From Phycisphaeraceae bacterium (lineage in GTDB: Bacteria > Planctomycetota > Phycisphaerae > Phycisphaerales > Phycisphaeraceae), in assembly GCA_020851465.1 (NCBI GenBank), contig JADZCR010000006.1, positions 434,001-498,000 on the forward strand: a DNA stretch of 64,000 bases, in the 5' to 3' direction. The notes beneath the pieces are model-generated. The model saw nothing but the letters and a program-made list of their open reading frames with translations. It searched no databases and had not been told where the DNA came from. Below are positions 28,526 to 37,656 of the stretch, piece after piece. The first letter of the stretch is position 1. Every line of letters begins with the position of its first letter. Both the position numbers and the translations under genes were made by a program.

Positions 28526-29040
28526 CGGAGTATCTCCTGCTCCCTGATCACAGACACATCTGATTTAATCGATGAAGCGGTAAACTCGTTGTATGAGTTC
28601 TTGCTTCCGAAAATCCTGCTCCGCCAGTTCTAGATTAGTTCCCAAGTATTGTGATGGGAACTACGACATAGTCGGCGGTATCACATACTAGGTGAGCATG
28701 CGACAGGTAGTTCGCAAATCCTGCCAAATTAACACAAAGTATTTAACTCGTTGAGGGCAACAACTCGCAGCCGTCTGATTCATCCATTTCTCCCCAATTT
28801 CCTGCTCATAACGGAGCAAAAACTCAATAAATTCGTCTATTTTTCATGAAATACTTGAAATTTTGGTTAGAAAATGTTGCGTCATAGCCTGAACGCAGTA
28901 AACTTTTACTTTCCTCCCGCGAGCCGGTTTTGATGGGCCGGCGTGGTTTTGTCTCATGCGTCGTCCCACCTAGCGGGTTAAGACTCGGATCAAAACGTAT
29001 TTCATTACTCGAAAGCGATCAGTCTCGCGGAGATCAGCGG
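28526..29040. other. Divergent intergenic region
   Basis: About 515 bases between two divergent genes without a convincing ORF. It holds an 8-bp inverted repeat, TAGTTCCC at 28636-28643 and GGGAACTA at 28656-28663, two copies of AACTCGTTG, and an AT-rich stretch around 28800-28900 that probably contains the promoter for the 3D-domain gene. I looked for c-di-AMP (ydaO), c-di-GMP and cobalamin riboswitch cores and did not find them. Confidence 0.4.
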
Positions 29041-29754
29041 ATGACTAACCAATCCCATTCGACTGTAAGCCCTGTACTTAGTGCTCGCATGGGGCGTCGT
29101 GTCATCATCATGGTCGTCGGATTTCTGATCATCGCGGGCTTTGCATCTTTGGGAGTCGGCTTGATTGTCAACTCACGAATCGATCGAGTTCCGATCGAGC
29201 TTATGTCGGTTAAACCTTCGAGCCCATTGCCTGTTTCTCACACCCGTGAAATGCTTGCTGTGAACTCCACCGTTATGCCTTCTATCAAGATTGATGCGTA
29301 CACGGCCAAGACTGCGAATTCCCCTGCAACTGCGGCGAATGAGATCAATACACGCGTCGTCAGGCGTTCTACGACGAGCGCAGTAGGACGCCATCTGAGT
29401 ACGACACCGATGTTTGATGGACGACCAATACGCCGTAAACGTACCATGAACATGGTTGTCACCGGTTATAGCCCGGATGCTCGATCCTGCGGCGCCAGTG
29501 CGGATGGCATAACAGCGTCGGGGTACAGTGTCTGGACGAATGGAATGTTCCTAGTTGCCGCGGATACTCGGCTGCTGCCTTTTGGCACGTTGGTATCAAT
29601 TCCCGGATACAACGACGGCCAGCCCGTGCCTGTGTTGGACCGCGGTGGGGCGATCAAAGGCCACCGGCTCGACCTGTTATTCCCAACACATGAAATTGCC
29701 CTTCAATGGGGGCGTCAATCACTTCCCGTCACCGTATGGGAATACGCGGACTGA
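29041..29754 (+). CDS. Membrane-anchored 3D-domain protein
   Basis: 237 residues from the ATG at 29041 with GGAG nine bases upstream. One hydrophobic segment (VIIMVVGFLIIAGFASLGVGLIV) is near residues 20-42. A Ser/Thr-rich stalk follows. The C-terminal 100 residues are a 3D (Asp-Asp-Asp) double-psi beta-barrel related to MltA and RlpA: MVVTGYSPDARSCG, TASGYSVWTNG, VAADTRLLPFGTLVSIPGY, VLDRGGAIKGHRLDLLF. These domains act on peptidoglycan or bind it. In Planctomycetota, with their thin peptidoglycan, a cell-wall role is plausible. Confidence 0.82.
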   Translation: MTNQSHSTVSPVLSARMGRRVIIMVVGFLIIAGFASLGVGLIVNSRIDRVPIELMSVKPSSPLPVSHTREMLAVNSTVMPSIKIDAYTAKTANSPATAANEINTRVVRRSTTSAVGRHLSTTPMFDGRPIRRKRTMNMVVTGYSPDARSCGASADGITASGYSVWTNGMFLVAADTRLLPFGTLVSIPGYNDGQPVPVLDRGGAIKGHRLDLLFPTHEIALQWGRQSLPVTVWEYAD

Positions 29755-30036
29755 TCCTATTGCAGCGGTAGATCCACTCCCGAACATGTCTTAAGTATCT
29801 GTGCCGCTGCTGTTTTGCATGGCCAGGCGGCATCCAAGCCGACCTTATTTCAAAGTTTTACGATGTTAATTGCTCGCTTTGCCGATAGGGAATACACACC
29901 CTGATGCAAACCGGCGAAGTTATGAATCTCCAGATTGCATAGATTGACTTAAAATGCCTTGGTCGTAAGTGTGGAACCAGTTCGATACGGCGTTGACTTA
30001 CAGAACATTGATCGAATAATTACGCGAGAGGTGAAT

Positions 30037-30474
30037 ATGGCCAGTAATGCGTCCAATGCACCAACTGCCATTCCGCAAGGCCCCAGACCTGGTAAGAAGT
30101 ATTTCACCTTGGGTGAGGCCAATCGATCACTCCCTTATGTGACGAGGGTTGTTGAGGATCTCACTGTCAGCTATGATCGTGTCGTAGAAATTCGGCAACA
30201 TCTTGCGACTCTCAGCCCAACCGATAATCGCGAACTACTCGAAAACGAGCTAGAAGCTGGCATGGATCGGCTCAGCGAGCTGGTCGATGAACTTCAACAG
30301 GTAGGAGTTGAGCTTAAAGACTTTGAAAAAGGGCTTCTTGACTTCCCTTCGCTCCATGAAGGCAGAGAAATCTATCTTTGCTGGCATCGTGGTGAGAAGG
30401 CGGTGCATACGTGGCATGAGATCGATGCTGGCTATGCTGGACGTCAGGATGTAGCTGCCCTTGAGCAGCATTGA
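30037..30474 (+). CDS. DUF2203 protein
   Basis: 145 residues from the ATG at 30037, with GAGAGGTGA upstream; a start at 29959 is possible but unsupported. KKYFTLGEANRSLPYVTRVV opens the DUF2203 signature, followed by a helical pair (MDRLSELVDELQQVGVELKD), and the conserved end GLLDFPSLHEGREIYLCWHRGE with TWHEIDAGYAGRQ. The family is widespread in bacteria and has no known function. A strong terminator follows at 30500-30528, so this gene ends its transcript. Confidence 0.8.
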   Translation: MASNASNAPTAIPQGPRPGKKYFTLGEANRSLPYVTRVVEDLTVSYDRVVEIRQHLATLSPTDNRELLENELEAGMDRLSELVDELQQVGVELKDFEKGLLDFPSLHEGREIYLCWHRGEKAVHTWHEIDAGYAGRQDVAALEQH

Positions 30475-30499
30475 CTTATCAAAGAATTGGTCCCTTCTT

Positions 30500-30528
30500 A
30501 GCCGTGCGAGAAAATGCACGGCTTTTTT
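30500..30528 (+). terminator. Intrinsic terminator after the DUF2203 gene
   Basis: AGCCGTGC and GCACGGCT form a perfect 8-bp stem with an 8-base loop, directly followed by six T residues. This is the clearest intrinsic terminator in the window and separates the DUF2203 gene from metF. Confidence 0.85.
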
Positions 30529-30641
30529 GTGCCGTACTTGATCGCATCGTTCGCGTGGTCCAGTAGCAATTCGCCCGATAAACTGTCGGGTGTCTGCAGT
30601 ATGAACCATTGGGTCAAAGTATTGCATGCTTGTGAGTCGCT

Positions 30642-31556
30642 ATGCACATAAACGATATCTTTGCTGAACATCCGACGACGTTTTCATTTGAGTTTTTCCC
30701 TCCGAAGACACTCGAAGCATCCCAAGCACTGCTTACGACTGTCGGAGAGCTACGAGACCTCAAGCCGTCATTCGTATCTGTGACCTATGGTGCGGGCGGA
30801 TCAACCCGTCAACTTACTCACGATCTGGTTCTCAAGGTTAAGCAGACCACTGGCGTAGAGCCGGTTCCTCATCTGACCTGTGTATGTCATCAGGAGGATG
30901 AAATTCGACAGATTCTTGAGCGTTATGCGCAGGCAGGAGTAGGAAATATTCTGGCACTAGGGGGGGATCCTCCTCGCGACAGGCCAAATTACGATCGCAG
31001 TGTAGATGCGTTTCGTTATGCGGCTGGCCTTGTTCGATTTATCCAGCAGTTCAACGCCTCCGGTTCACATCCCGATCGACGTGGCTTTGGTGTGGGGGTA
31101 GCGGGTTTTCCAGAAGGGCATCCTGCCACATCCAACCGACTGGTTGAACTTGATCATCTTAAAGCCAAAATCGATGCCGGGGCTGACTACATCTGTACTC
31201 AGCTATTTTTTGATAACCATAACTTCTACGATTTCCGCGAACGGTGTGAACTAGCAGGGATCAAAGTCCCGATCATCGCCGGCATCATGCCGGTTACATC
31301 GTGTACCGGGTTGAAGCGGATGGCCGACCTGGCTGCCGGTGTGCATTTCCCCGCGGGTCTGTTGCGTCGTGTGCAGCGTTGTGGTGACGATGATGATGCT
31401 GTGAAACGAGTCGGTGTCAGTTGGGCTACCGAACAATGCGCGGATTTGCTCGACCATCAGGTCCGTGGGGTTCATTTCTACACGCTGAATCGTTCGGACG
31501 CGACACGTCAAATTTATGCCAACCTCGGAGTCCGTGACAGCATTCCTTTGCGTTGA
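30642..31556 (+). CDS. metF: 5,10-Methylenetetrahydrofolate reductase
   Basis: FAD-dependent reduction of methylene-THF to 5-methyl-THF for methionine synthesis. 304 residues, the bacterial MetF length. TFSFEFFPPKT is the N-terminal active-site strand with the conserved Glu, followed by FVSVTYGAGGSTR, PHLTCVCH, ILALGGDPPRD, GVGVAGFPEGHP and QLFFDNHNFYDF. The C-terminus retains GVHFYTLNRSDATRQIYANL. There is no methionine riboswitch that I can recognise in the 113 bases between the terminator and the start. Confidence 0.95.
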   Translation: MHINDIFAEHPTTFSFEFFPPKTLEASQALLTTVGELRDLKPSFVSVTYGAGGSTRQLTHDLVLKVKQTTGVEPVPHLTCVCHQEDEIRQILERYAQAGVGNILALGGDPPRDRPNYDRSVDAFRYAAGLVRFIQQFNASGSHPDRRGFGVGVAGFPEGHPATSNRLVELDHLKAKIDAGADYICTQLFFDNHNFYDFRERCELAGIKVPIIAGIMPVTSCTGLKRMADLAAGVHFPAGLLRRVQRCGDDDDAVKRVGVSWATEQCADLLDHQVRGVHFYTLNRSDATRQIYANLGVRDSIPLR

Positions 31557-31731
31557 CTCCGATATACTGGCTTGCCCGGATATTCACCTGATAAAATTCG
31601 AGTTGGAGAGAGTCTCATCCCTCCGATGTTTCCCTACAATTGAGTCACTCCACGAGTACTGCTTTATTCGTTTGGTACTAACTGGATCGTTTCCGCTCTG
31701 ATAATACAGTCAGGCAGAACCGGAGAAAGCT

Positions 31732-33492
31732 ATGGCTGAAACGCAACCTACCGCGCTGCTACTCTGGCACGCGATTCTGACGAAAAACAAGCTCCTGACT
31801 CAGGACAAATGGAATGAGTGTGTCGGCATTCATCGGTCTGCCGGCGGGAAGCTGCCGATCGCGCAAATTTTACTGGACAAGAAATACCTCACTCCCAAAG
31901 GTGTCGATGTCGTTGGGAAAAAAGTGGAGGAGTTGCTCGCCCGCCAAAGTGGAGGTACACCAACCAAACCTAACCCAACTCCGGCCAGCGTAAAGCCCAC
32001 CTCACCTGGGGGGGCGTATGCTCCCGCTAGTACAACCACTGCTGCAGCACCAGCCAAAGTCGCCAAGCCTGTAGCCGACGACGGTTCAATTCCGCTGGCT
32101 GATGGGGTCGCAGATGGAACCGAACCATGGCGTCCCAGCGATGCTGAGTGGTATGACGAAACTGGTGCTGAGGGTAAAGAGAAAAAAGATACCGCCACAT
32201 TAGATTCGGATGTCGAACGCATTGATTTGGTCGGTGAGGATGAGTTGACGGGCTCAGAGAATCGGCCGTCAAAAATTATTCGAGACGATCGTCCATACAT
32301 TAAACCCACTTCAAAAGCGATAACCAAAGAGAAATCAGGTACGCCCATGTCACCGGCGGCCGTGGAAGTCCCCCAGGAGGAGATCCCCAGTCCGGTACCG
32401 CCAGGTCAGGTTGATCCAGAGGCGATGGCGATGCTGACCAAGGCTGTGGAATTGGGAGCCAGCGATCTTCATTTGTCATCAGGTACCGTTCCATTCATGC
32501 GATTACACGGATCGTTGAAGTTTTTTGAGCGTGAGAAACTCACTCCGGAAGAAGGCCAACGCATGGCGTTAGGCTTTATGGATCACGGGCAGCAGCAGCG
32601 GTTTCTCAAGACACATGACCTTGACTTTGCCTATGAAAAGGAGGGGCTGGGACGATTTCGAGTTAATGCACTGGAGGAGTTCCGCGGTACCGACATCATC
32701 TTTCGCATTATTCCGAATAAAGTGCCGCGACTTGAAGAATTAGGTCTGCCTCCGGCACTCGAACGGTTCACGGAATGGCATCAAGGGCTTGTGCTGGTCA
32801 CCGGATCGGCTGGTTGCGGCAAGAGTACAACGGCAGCAGCACTGATCAACCTGGTCAATGAGAAACGCCGCGACCACATTATTACCGTCGAGGATCCGAT
32901 TGAATTTATTCACATATCCAAAGGCTGTAACGTAACGCAACGCCAGGTACCTACACATACCGGCTCGTTTGCGTCGGCTCTCAAAGCGGCACTTCGTGAA
33001 GATCCCGACGTCATCATGATCGGTGAAATGCGAGACCTTGAGACCGTATCGTTGGCGATCCGTGCTGCTGAAACAGGTCACCTGGTTATTGGGACACTTC
33101 AGACTAAAAGTGCTGCTCGAACGATCGACCGGGTTGTTGACGTATTCCCTGCCGACCAGCAGGCGCAGATTCGTACGATGCTTTCGGAATCGCTACGTGG
33201 CATTATTTCGCAGCAGCTCATTCCGCGGAAAGAGGGAAAGGGACGTATCGTTGCTATTGAAGTACTGCACGCGACGACAGCCGTTTCCAACCTCATTCGG
33301 GACAGTAAAACATTCCAGCTTCCATCGCTGATGCAGACTGGGCGAAAAATCGGCCAGAAATTGATGGACGATTCATTGCACGAACTGGTCGAAGCAGGGC
33401 TTGTTACGCGAGAAGAAGCTGCAAAAGCAGCGGAGAATCCAAAACACTTTCAGGAACCTGCGCCAATTCCGGTGGATCCCAAGAAGAAATAA
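31732..33492 (+). CDS. PilT-like ATPase with long N-terminal region (paralogue 1)
   Basis: 586 residues. Residues 8-70 resemble a short PilB/GspE N-terminal helical module (GGKLPIAQILLDKKYLTPKG). Residues 75-225 are a disordered, acidic linker. Residues 230-565 are a PilT-type retraction ATPase: ASDLHLSSGTVPFMRLHG, Walker A GSAGCGKSTTA (358-368), Asp box IITVEDPIEFIH, Walker B DVIMIGEMRD. The His box reads TGHLVIGTLQTKSAARTID: first His kept, second replaced by Gln457. GGAG lies upstream of the ATG. A second PilT gene follows 69 bases downstream. Probably powers or regulates type IV pilus retraction. Confidence 0.85.
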   Translation: MAETQPTALLLWHAILTKNKLLTQDKWNECVGIHRSAGGKLPIAQILLDKKYLTPKGVDVVGKKVEELLARQSGGTPTKPNPTPASVKPTSPGGAYAPASTTTAAAPAKVAKPVADDGSIPLADGVADGTEPWRPSDAEWYDETGAEGKEKKDTATLDSDVERIDLVGEDELTGSENRPSKIIRDDRPYIKPTSKAITKEKSGTPMSPAAVEVPQEEIPSPVPPGQVDPEAMAMLTKAVELGASDLHLSSGTVPFMRLHGSLKFFEREKLTPEEGQRMALGFMDHGQQQRFLKTHDLDFAYEKEGLGRFRVNALEEFRGTDIIFRIIPNKVPRLEELGLPPALERFTEWHQGLVLVTGSAGCGKSTTAAALINLVNEKRRDHIITVEDPIEFIHISKGCNVTQRQVPTHTGSFASALKAALREDPDVIMIGEMRDLETVSLAIRAAETGHLVIGTLQTKSAARTIDRVVDVFPADQQAQIRTMLSESLRGIISQQLIPRKEGKGRIVAIEVLHATTAVSNLIRDSKTFQLPSLMQTGRKIGQKLMDDSLHELVEAGLVTREEAAKAAENPKHFQEPAPIPVDPKKK

Positions 33493-33561
33493 AAAAATCG
33501 ACTTGCTGGTTTGTATCGAATTCCTTTTTTCGGGAAAGTATTCCTCGCTGCGAGAAAGAAC

Positions 33562-34644
33562 ATGGCCAAACTCGATGAACTTTTCCGAATGGTCCGCGAA
33601 AAAGGTGCCAGCGATCTCCATATGCTTGAAGGCCAGCCGCCGAAAATCCGCCTTCACGGCGACCTGGAACCTGTGGAGCACTATCCCGTTCTTACGGAAA
33701 AAATGCTTCGGGAATGTCTTCATGAAATCTGTCGTCCCGAGCAGATTGAGAAATACGAAACGACCGGGGACCTTGACTTCGCGTATGGGCTGGAAGGAGT
33801 TGCACGCTTTCGCTGTAACTTTCTAAAACAGGTCTGGGGACGCGGCGCGGTGTTCCGACAGATTCCGGACAAAATCCAGTCGCTGGATGAATTGGGAATG
33901 CCCAAAGCGATCAGCCAACTGGCTAATCTGCGCAGTGGGTTAGTGCTGGTAACCGGGCCGACCGGTTCGGGTAAATCAACCACACTGGCAGCCATCATCG
34001 ATCAGATGAATCGGACGTATCGCAAACACATCATCACGATTGAAGATCCGATCGAGTTCGTTCATGAAAACAAACTTTCAGTTATCACCCAGCGTGAGGT
34101 CGGATTTCATACGGAAGGCTTTGCCGAGGCACTCCGAGCCGCTGTGCGGGAAGACCCGGACGTAATCCTTGTCGGTGAAATGCGGGATCTGGAGACGATC
34201 AGCCTTGCTCTCACCGCCGCCGAGTTGGGATTGCTGGTATTTGCCACTCTGCATACCAACAGTGCTGCCAAGACGATTGACCGCGTGATCGACGTGTTCC
34301 CTGCCGGTCGGCAGCCAATGGTGCGCACCATGCTGGCGGAAAGTCTGCAAGCAGTGGTTTCGCAACTACTGCTGAAAAAAAAAGAAGGCAAAGGTCGTGT
34401 CGCAGCTCTGGAAATCTTGCTCAAGAAAGAAGGCCTCTCAAACATGATCCGCGAAGGGGCTATCAGCAAAATTACATCGCTCATCGAAATGAGCCGCAGT
34501 GACGGAATGCAACTGATGGATCAAGCACTGATGACCCATTACAAGGCCGGACTCATTACCGGTGAAGCTGCGTTCATGAAAGCATTCAACAAGACTACGT
34601 TTGAAGCACTTCGTGAGAAAGAGGAGGAGGGTGCAGCTCATTAA
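33562..34644 (+). CDS. pilT: PilT twitching ATPase (paralogue 2)
   Basis: 360 residues from the ATG at 33562, the usual PilT length. Hexameric ATPase that depolymerises type IV pili on the cytoplasmic side. GASDLHMLEGQPPKIRLHG begins the PAS-like N-terminal domain; Walker A is GPTGSGKSTTL (132-142), Asp box IITIEDPIEFVH, Walker B DVILVGEMRD and the C-terminal AIRNLIRE-like helix is here GLSNMIREG. The His box reads LGLLVFATLHTNSAAKTIDR: the first His is replaced by Leu224 while His231 is kept, the reverse of the upstream paralogue. The two genes probably form one operon. Confidence 0.92.
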   Translation: MAKLDELFRMVREKGASDLHMLEGQPPKIRLHGDLEPVEHYPVLTEKMLRECLHEICRPEQIEKYETTGDLDFAYGLEGVARFRCNFLKQVWGRGAVFRQIPDKIQSLDELGMPKAISQLANLRSGLVLVTGPTGSGKSTTLAAIIDQMNRTYRKHIITIEDPIEFVHENKLSVITQREVGFHTEGFAEALRAAVREDPDVILVGEMRDLETISLALTAAELGLLVFATLHTNSAAKTIDRVIDVFPAGRQPMVRTMLAESLQAVVSQLLLKKKEGKGRVAALEILLKKEGLSNMIREGAISKITSLIEMSRSDGMQLMDQALMTHYKAGLITGEAAFMKAFNKTTFEALREKEEEGAAH

Positions 34645-34794
34645 TTTGTTGGATGTGGAAAAGCTAGTCGAGTCAATCGCAAGATTGGTTGCTTCGCGTG
34701 AACGAGTAACGATTTAAATCCTCTCGCTAGGACGCTCGTCGCAAGAGAGGTTGCCTTCGACTATCATCTAATATGTTAATTCCGTGTTTGGCCT

Positions 34795-34847
34795 CTTGGG
34801 TCTCTGCTGGGTGAGACCTGAGAACCTGATAACCGCAATACCCGGCG
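34795..34847 (+). promoter_or_regulatory. Structured leader with TPP-like core
   Basis: In the 245-base leader of the PSP1/RicT gene. CTTGGGTCTC (34795-34804) pairs with GAGACCTGAG (34813-34822) as a 10-bp stem with two wobbles. Right after it, GAACCTGAT (34822-34830), then AATACC and GGCG (to 34847) line up with the conserved core of the thiamine pyrophosphate riboswitch. The GG that should pair with ACC is CC here, and the P2/P3 region with CTGAGA is not properly formed. It could be a degenerate riboswitch, another RNA element, or chance. Confidence 0.25.
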
Positions 34848-34889
34848 ACATGCGAAATTCACGTTATTTCACCCTATCAGGAGGTGAAG

Positions 34890-36338
34890 ATGTCGGCGTG
34901 GATTTTCGAATGCCATCACGGAGTTAATTTTGTAATGCCAGGTACCATCACTCTGCCTCAAGTTGTCCTCGATCTCGAAGAGGAGGACCGCAGGCAATAC
35001 GAAACTCTCAAAGCTCCATCATCAATCGTCATCCGCTATGGCTACATGCGAATGATCGCAGAGCTTCCCTATGACGGTGAAGCCAAACCCGGCTGCGGGT
35101 CTAAACTAGTTGTTCGCACACGTCGCGGCATCGAAATCGGCGAAATGCTTACTACGACATGCGGTAACGGCGGATGCGGTAAGAGTATCAGTCGCAAGCA
35201 GATGCTCGATTACATTGATAATTCCGGCGGGCGCGATTACCCCTTCAGCAATCAAGGAAAAGTGCTCCGAGTCGCCACCCTCGAAGATCTCAATGAGCAA
35301 TCTCGTCTCGACGCGCAGAAGCCTGCCATGATCAAGTTTGCGAGGACGCTGATCACCGAATTAAGCCTGCCGATGAAACTAGTGGATGTTGAACTGTTGC
35401 TGGGCGGGGAGCGGATTCTCTTTCATTACGCGGCTGAGGATTGGGTTGATTTTCGAGAGTTGGTACGACGGCTTGCTACGGAGTATCAGACACGGATCGA
35501 AATGCATCAGGTCAATGCGCGAGATGAAGCGAGAATTACCGCCGATTATGAGAAATGCGGACAACACTGTTGTTGCAAGCAATTTCTCAAGGTGCTCAAG
35601 CCGGTTTCGATGCGCAGTGCCAAAGTACAGAAAGCCACGCTGGACCCGACGAAAATCAGTGGTCGATGCGGACGGTTGATGTGTTGTCTGCGTTACGAAG
35701 ACGAAACCTATGAATCGCTACGAAAAAAACTACCCAACCGTCAATCTCGCATGATGACGCCTGATGGTCCGGGTACTGTTCTGGACACACAGATTCTGAC
35801 GCAACTGGTATTGGTTATCGTTGATGGAACGCAATCCCCCGCAGCATATCCGCTCGAAAATATTCGGATGTTGACGAAGGAAGAAGATGCAGTCATCCGT
35901 GCCAAACAATCGCAAACTCAAGGAGGGCCGCAGCGTGGGGATGAACGACGACGAGATGACCGCGCGTCTCGAAATGACAGTCAAATAGATAATCGCAACC
36001 AGGGGAATGATCGCGAAGGACGGGAACAATCACGCGATCCTCAACGTCAGAAACCCGTCCAGCCTCCGCCAGCCAGTGCGTTACCTCCCGTGGAGATAGA
36101 GTCAGGCACGTCGGATGCCCCTGATGTTGAAGGCGGGCCGGAGATGGTCTCGGATGTGGACCAGCCGCGAGGCCAAAATGGGACCCCTGTAAATCAGAGC
36201 GGCCATGAGCAACAGAGTGATGGCCAACGTCGCCGCCGCCGACGTCGCAAACGTGGACGTGGCGGCCCAAACCGTGATGACCAGAGCCATGGTGGACCGT
36301 CGTCTAACCAAGATGGAGAAGGACCGCCAAAGAGGTAA
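34890..36338 (+). CDS. PSP1-domain protein, RicT/YaaT-like, Arg-rich tail
   Basis: 482 residues. A perfect AGGAGG five bases upstream of the ATG at 34890 decides the start. Residues about 40-330 are the PSP1 domain as in Bacillus RicT: GGERILFHYAAEDWVDFRELVR, then Cys223, 227, 228 and 229 in KCGQHCCCK, PTKISGRCGRLMCCLRYEDE with Cys260, 265 and 266, and AYPLENIRML. RicT with RicA and RicF holds [4Fe-4S] clusters and controls RNase Y. Extra cysteines (69, 91, 96) lie in a CxGNGGCG loop. Residues 335-482 are a disordered, Arg/Gln/Gly-rich tail ending with a run of about nine basic residues (447-456), resembling RNA-binding tails. Confidence 0.85.
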   Translation: MSAWIFECHHGVNFVMPGTITLPQVVLDLEEEDRRQYETLKAPSSIVIRYGYMRMIAELPYDGEAKPGCGSKLVVRTRRGIEIGEMLTTTCGNGGCGKSISRKQMLDYIDNSGGRDYPFSNQGKVLRVATLEDLNEQSRLDAQKPAMIKFARTLITELSLPMKLVDVELLLGGERILFHYAAEDWVDFRELVRRLATEYQTRIEMHQVNARDEARITADYEKCGQHCCCKQFLKVLKPVSMRSAKVQKATLDPTKISGRCGRLMCCLRYEDETYESLRKKLPNRQSRMMTPDGPGTVLDTQILTQLVLVIVDGTQSPAAYPLENIRMLTKEEDAVIRAKQSQTQGGPQRGDERRRDDRASRNDSQIDNRNQGNDREGREQSRDPQRQKPVQPPPASALPPVEIESGTSDAPDVEGGPEMVSDVDQPRGQNGTPVNQSGHEQQSDGQRRRRRRRKRGRGGPNRDDQSHGGPSSNQDGEGPPKR

Positions 36339-36482
36339 TATTTTGTTTTCCAAAATGAGTTGCATGTCATACTTCACATGACACGTAAAAAGTATCGGGT
36401 AAACGTGTTCATTGTTTCGAAGAGACAACGCTTTCGCTAAACTTCATCTTCTAATTCCCTGTACGTGAAAGTCGAGGCGGAT

Positions 36483-37496
36483 ATGTTGCGCGTTATTGTC
36501 ATTGGACTCGGTCCCATCGGTCTCGCTGCCGCTCAAGCGGTTCGTGCCGAAAAAAACCTCAAGCTTGTCGGCCTTGTGGATCTTGATCCCGCCAAAGTCG
36601 GTAAGACCCTCGAGCAAGTTGCCAACCAACCCGTATCTACAGCGGAATCACCTAAAACTGTCGACTCCATCCGACAGGCCGTTGTTGATGCTGGTGGCGC
36701 GGATGTGGCCATGCTCACGACGTCATCTGACTTTGCTGTGATTGCACCGACTCTTCGCGAGTGTTTGGCGAACGGCTTGGCGGTTGTCAGCAGTTGTGAA
36801 CATATGGTTTGGCCGTGGTACCGACACGAAGCTCTTGCTCGGCAGCTTGATGCTGAAGCTCAGACGGCGGGGCGAGCATTATTGAGTACGGGAGTCAATC
36901 CGGGATTCGTCATGGATTTTCTATCGCTTGTTCTGGCATCACAGATCCGCCGGGTAACGAAAGTTCGTTGCGAACGTCGTGTTGAAGCCGCCTTGCGCCG
37001 CAAGCCGCTTCAGGCAAAAATTGGCGCAACGATGAAGCCGGATAAATTTCGTGAATTGACCGCACAAGGCAAGATCGGTCACGAAGGTTTGCCGGAGTCA
37101 ATGGCGATGATTGCGGCTGGTCTGGGGCGTCATGTACCTCCAGGAACGATCGAAATCACGCTTGATCCGATCATCGCCGATCGTCCGATTCCGTCCGCTC
37201 TGGGGCTGGTGGGGCCTGGTTATGTGGCAGGCATTCATAATACGGGTAAGTGGTCCGGCGATGGCATTACCATCGAACTCGATCTGACGATGGCTGTGGG
37301 TACAAGCAACCCCGGCGATCACGTTACGCTCGAAGGCCCGGTACAACTCCACTTAGATATCCCCGGCGGCGTTCCAGGTGATTCCGCCACTGTGGCGGCA
37401 CTGGTTAACCACATTCATGTCGTCCACGAAGCCAGGCCTGGTCTGCGCACGATGCTGGATGTACCGATCGCAGGCTGTGCGGGCCGTGATGCTTAA
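36483..37496 (+). CDS. NAD(P)-dependent dehydrogenase, DapB-fold
   Basis: 337 residues from the ATG at 36483 with GAGG six bases upstream. N-terminal Rossmann domain (RVIVIGLGPIGLAAAQAVR, LVGLVDLDPAKVG) followed by ADVAMLTTSS and CLANGLAVVSSCEHM. The C-terminal domain has STGVNPGFVMDFL and GHEGLPESMAMIAAGLG. The architecture resembles 2,4-diaminopentanoate dehydrogenase and dihydrodipicolinate reductase relatives. It is too divergent from lysine-pathway DapB to call dapB, and the diaminopentanoate (ornithine fermentation) partner genes are absent here. Substrate unknown. Confidence 0.7.
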   Translation: MLRVIVIGLGPIGLAAAQAVRAEKNLKLVGLVDLDPAKVGKTLEQVANQPVSTAESPKTVDSIRQAVVDAGGADVAMLTTSSDFAVIAPTLRECLANGLAVVSSCEHMVWPWYRHEALARQLDAEAQTAGRALLSTGVNPGFVMDFLSLVLASQIRRVTKVRCERRVEAALRRKPLQAKIGATMKPDKFRELTAQGKIGHEGLPESMAMIAAGLGRHVPPGTIEITLDPIIADRPIPSALGLVGPGYVAGIHNTGKWSGDGITIELDLTMAVGTSNPGDHVTLEGPVQLHLDIPGGVPGDSATVAALVNHIHVVHEARPGLRTMLDVPIAGCAGRDA

Positions 37497-37656
37497 ATTC
37501 ACAGCCAGCCGTAGCGCAGCGAGAAGAACGTCATCCTGCCTTTGAGGTTCCGAGATTTGCTCCGATGCTCCCGCTCCGTTAAAAGTTGCATTCTAAACCG
37601 CACCGCCAAGCTGGCTGCCTGCCATTGGGCTTCCGAGCAAGGCTTTTGGCAATCTC

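Noticed and set aside
28526..29040. Possible c-di-AMP riboswitch before the 3D-domain gene
   Set aside because: Such riboswitches often precede cell-wall hydrolases, but the conserved cores are not visible here.
30475..30641. CTTATCAAAG before metF, similar to the first bases of a SAM-I riboswitch
   Set aside because: The following conserved core is absent, and a strong terminator for the previous gene occupies the position.
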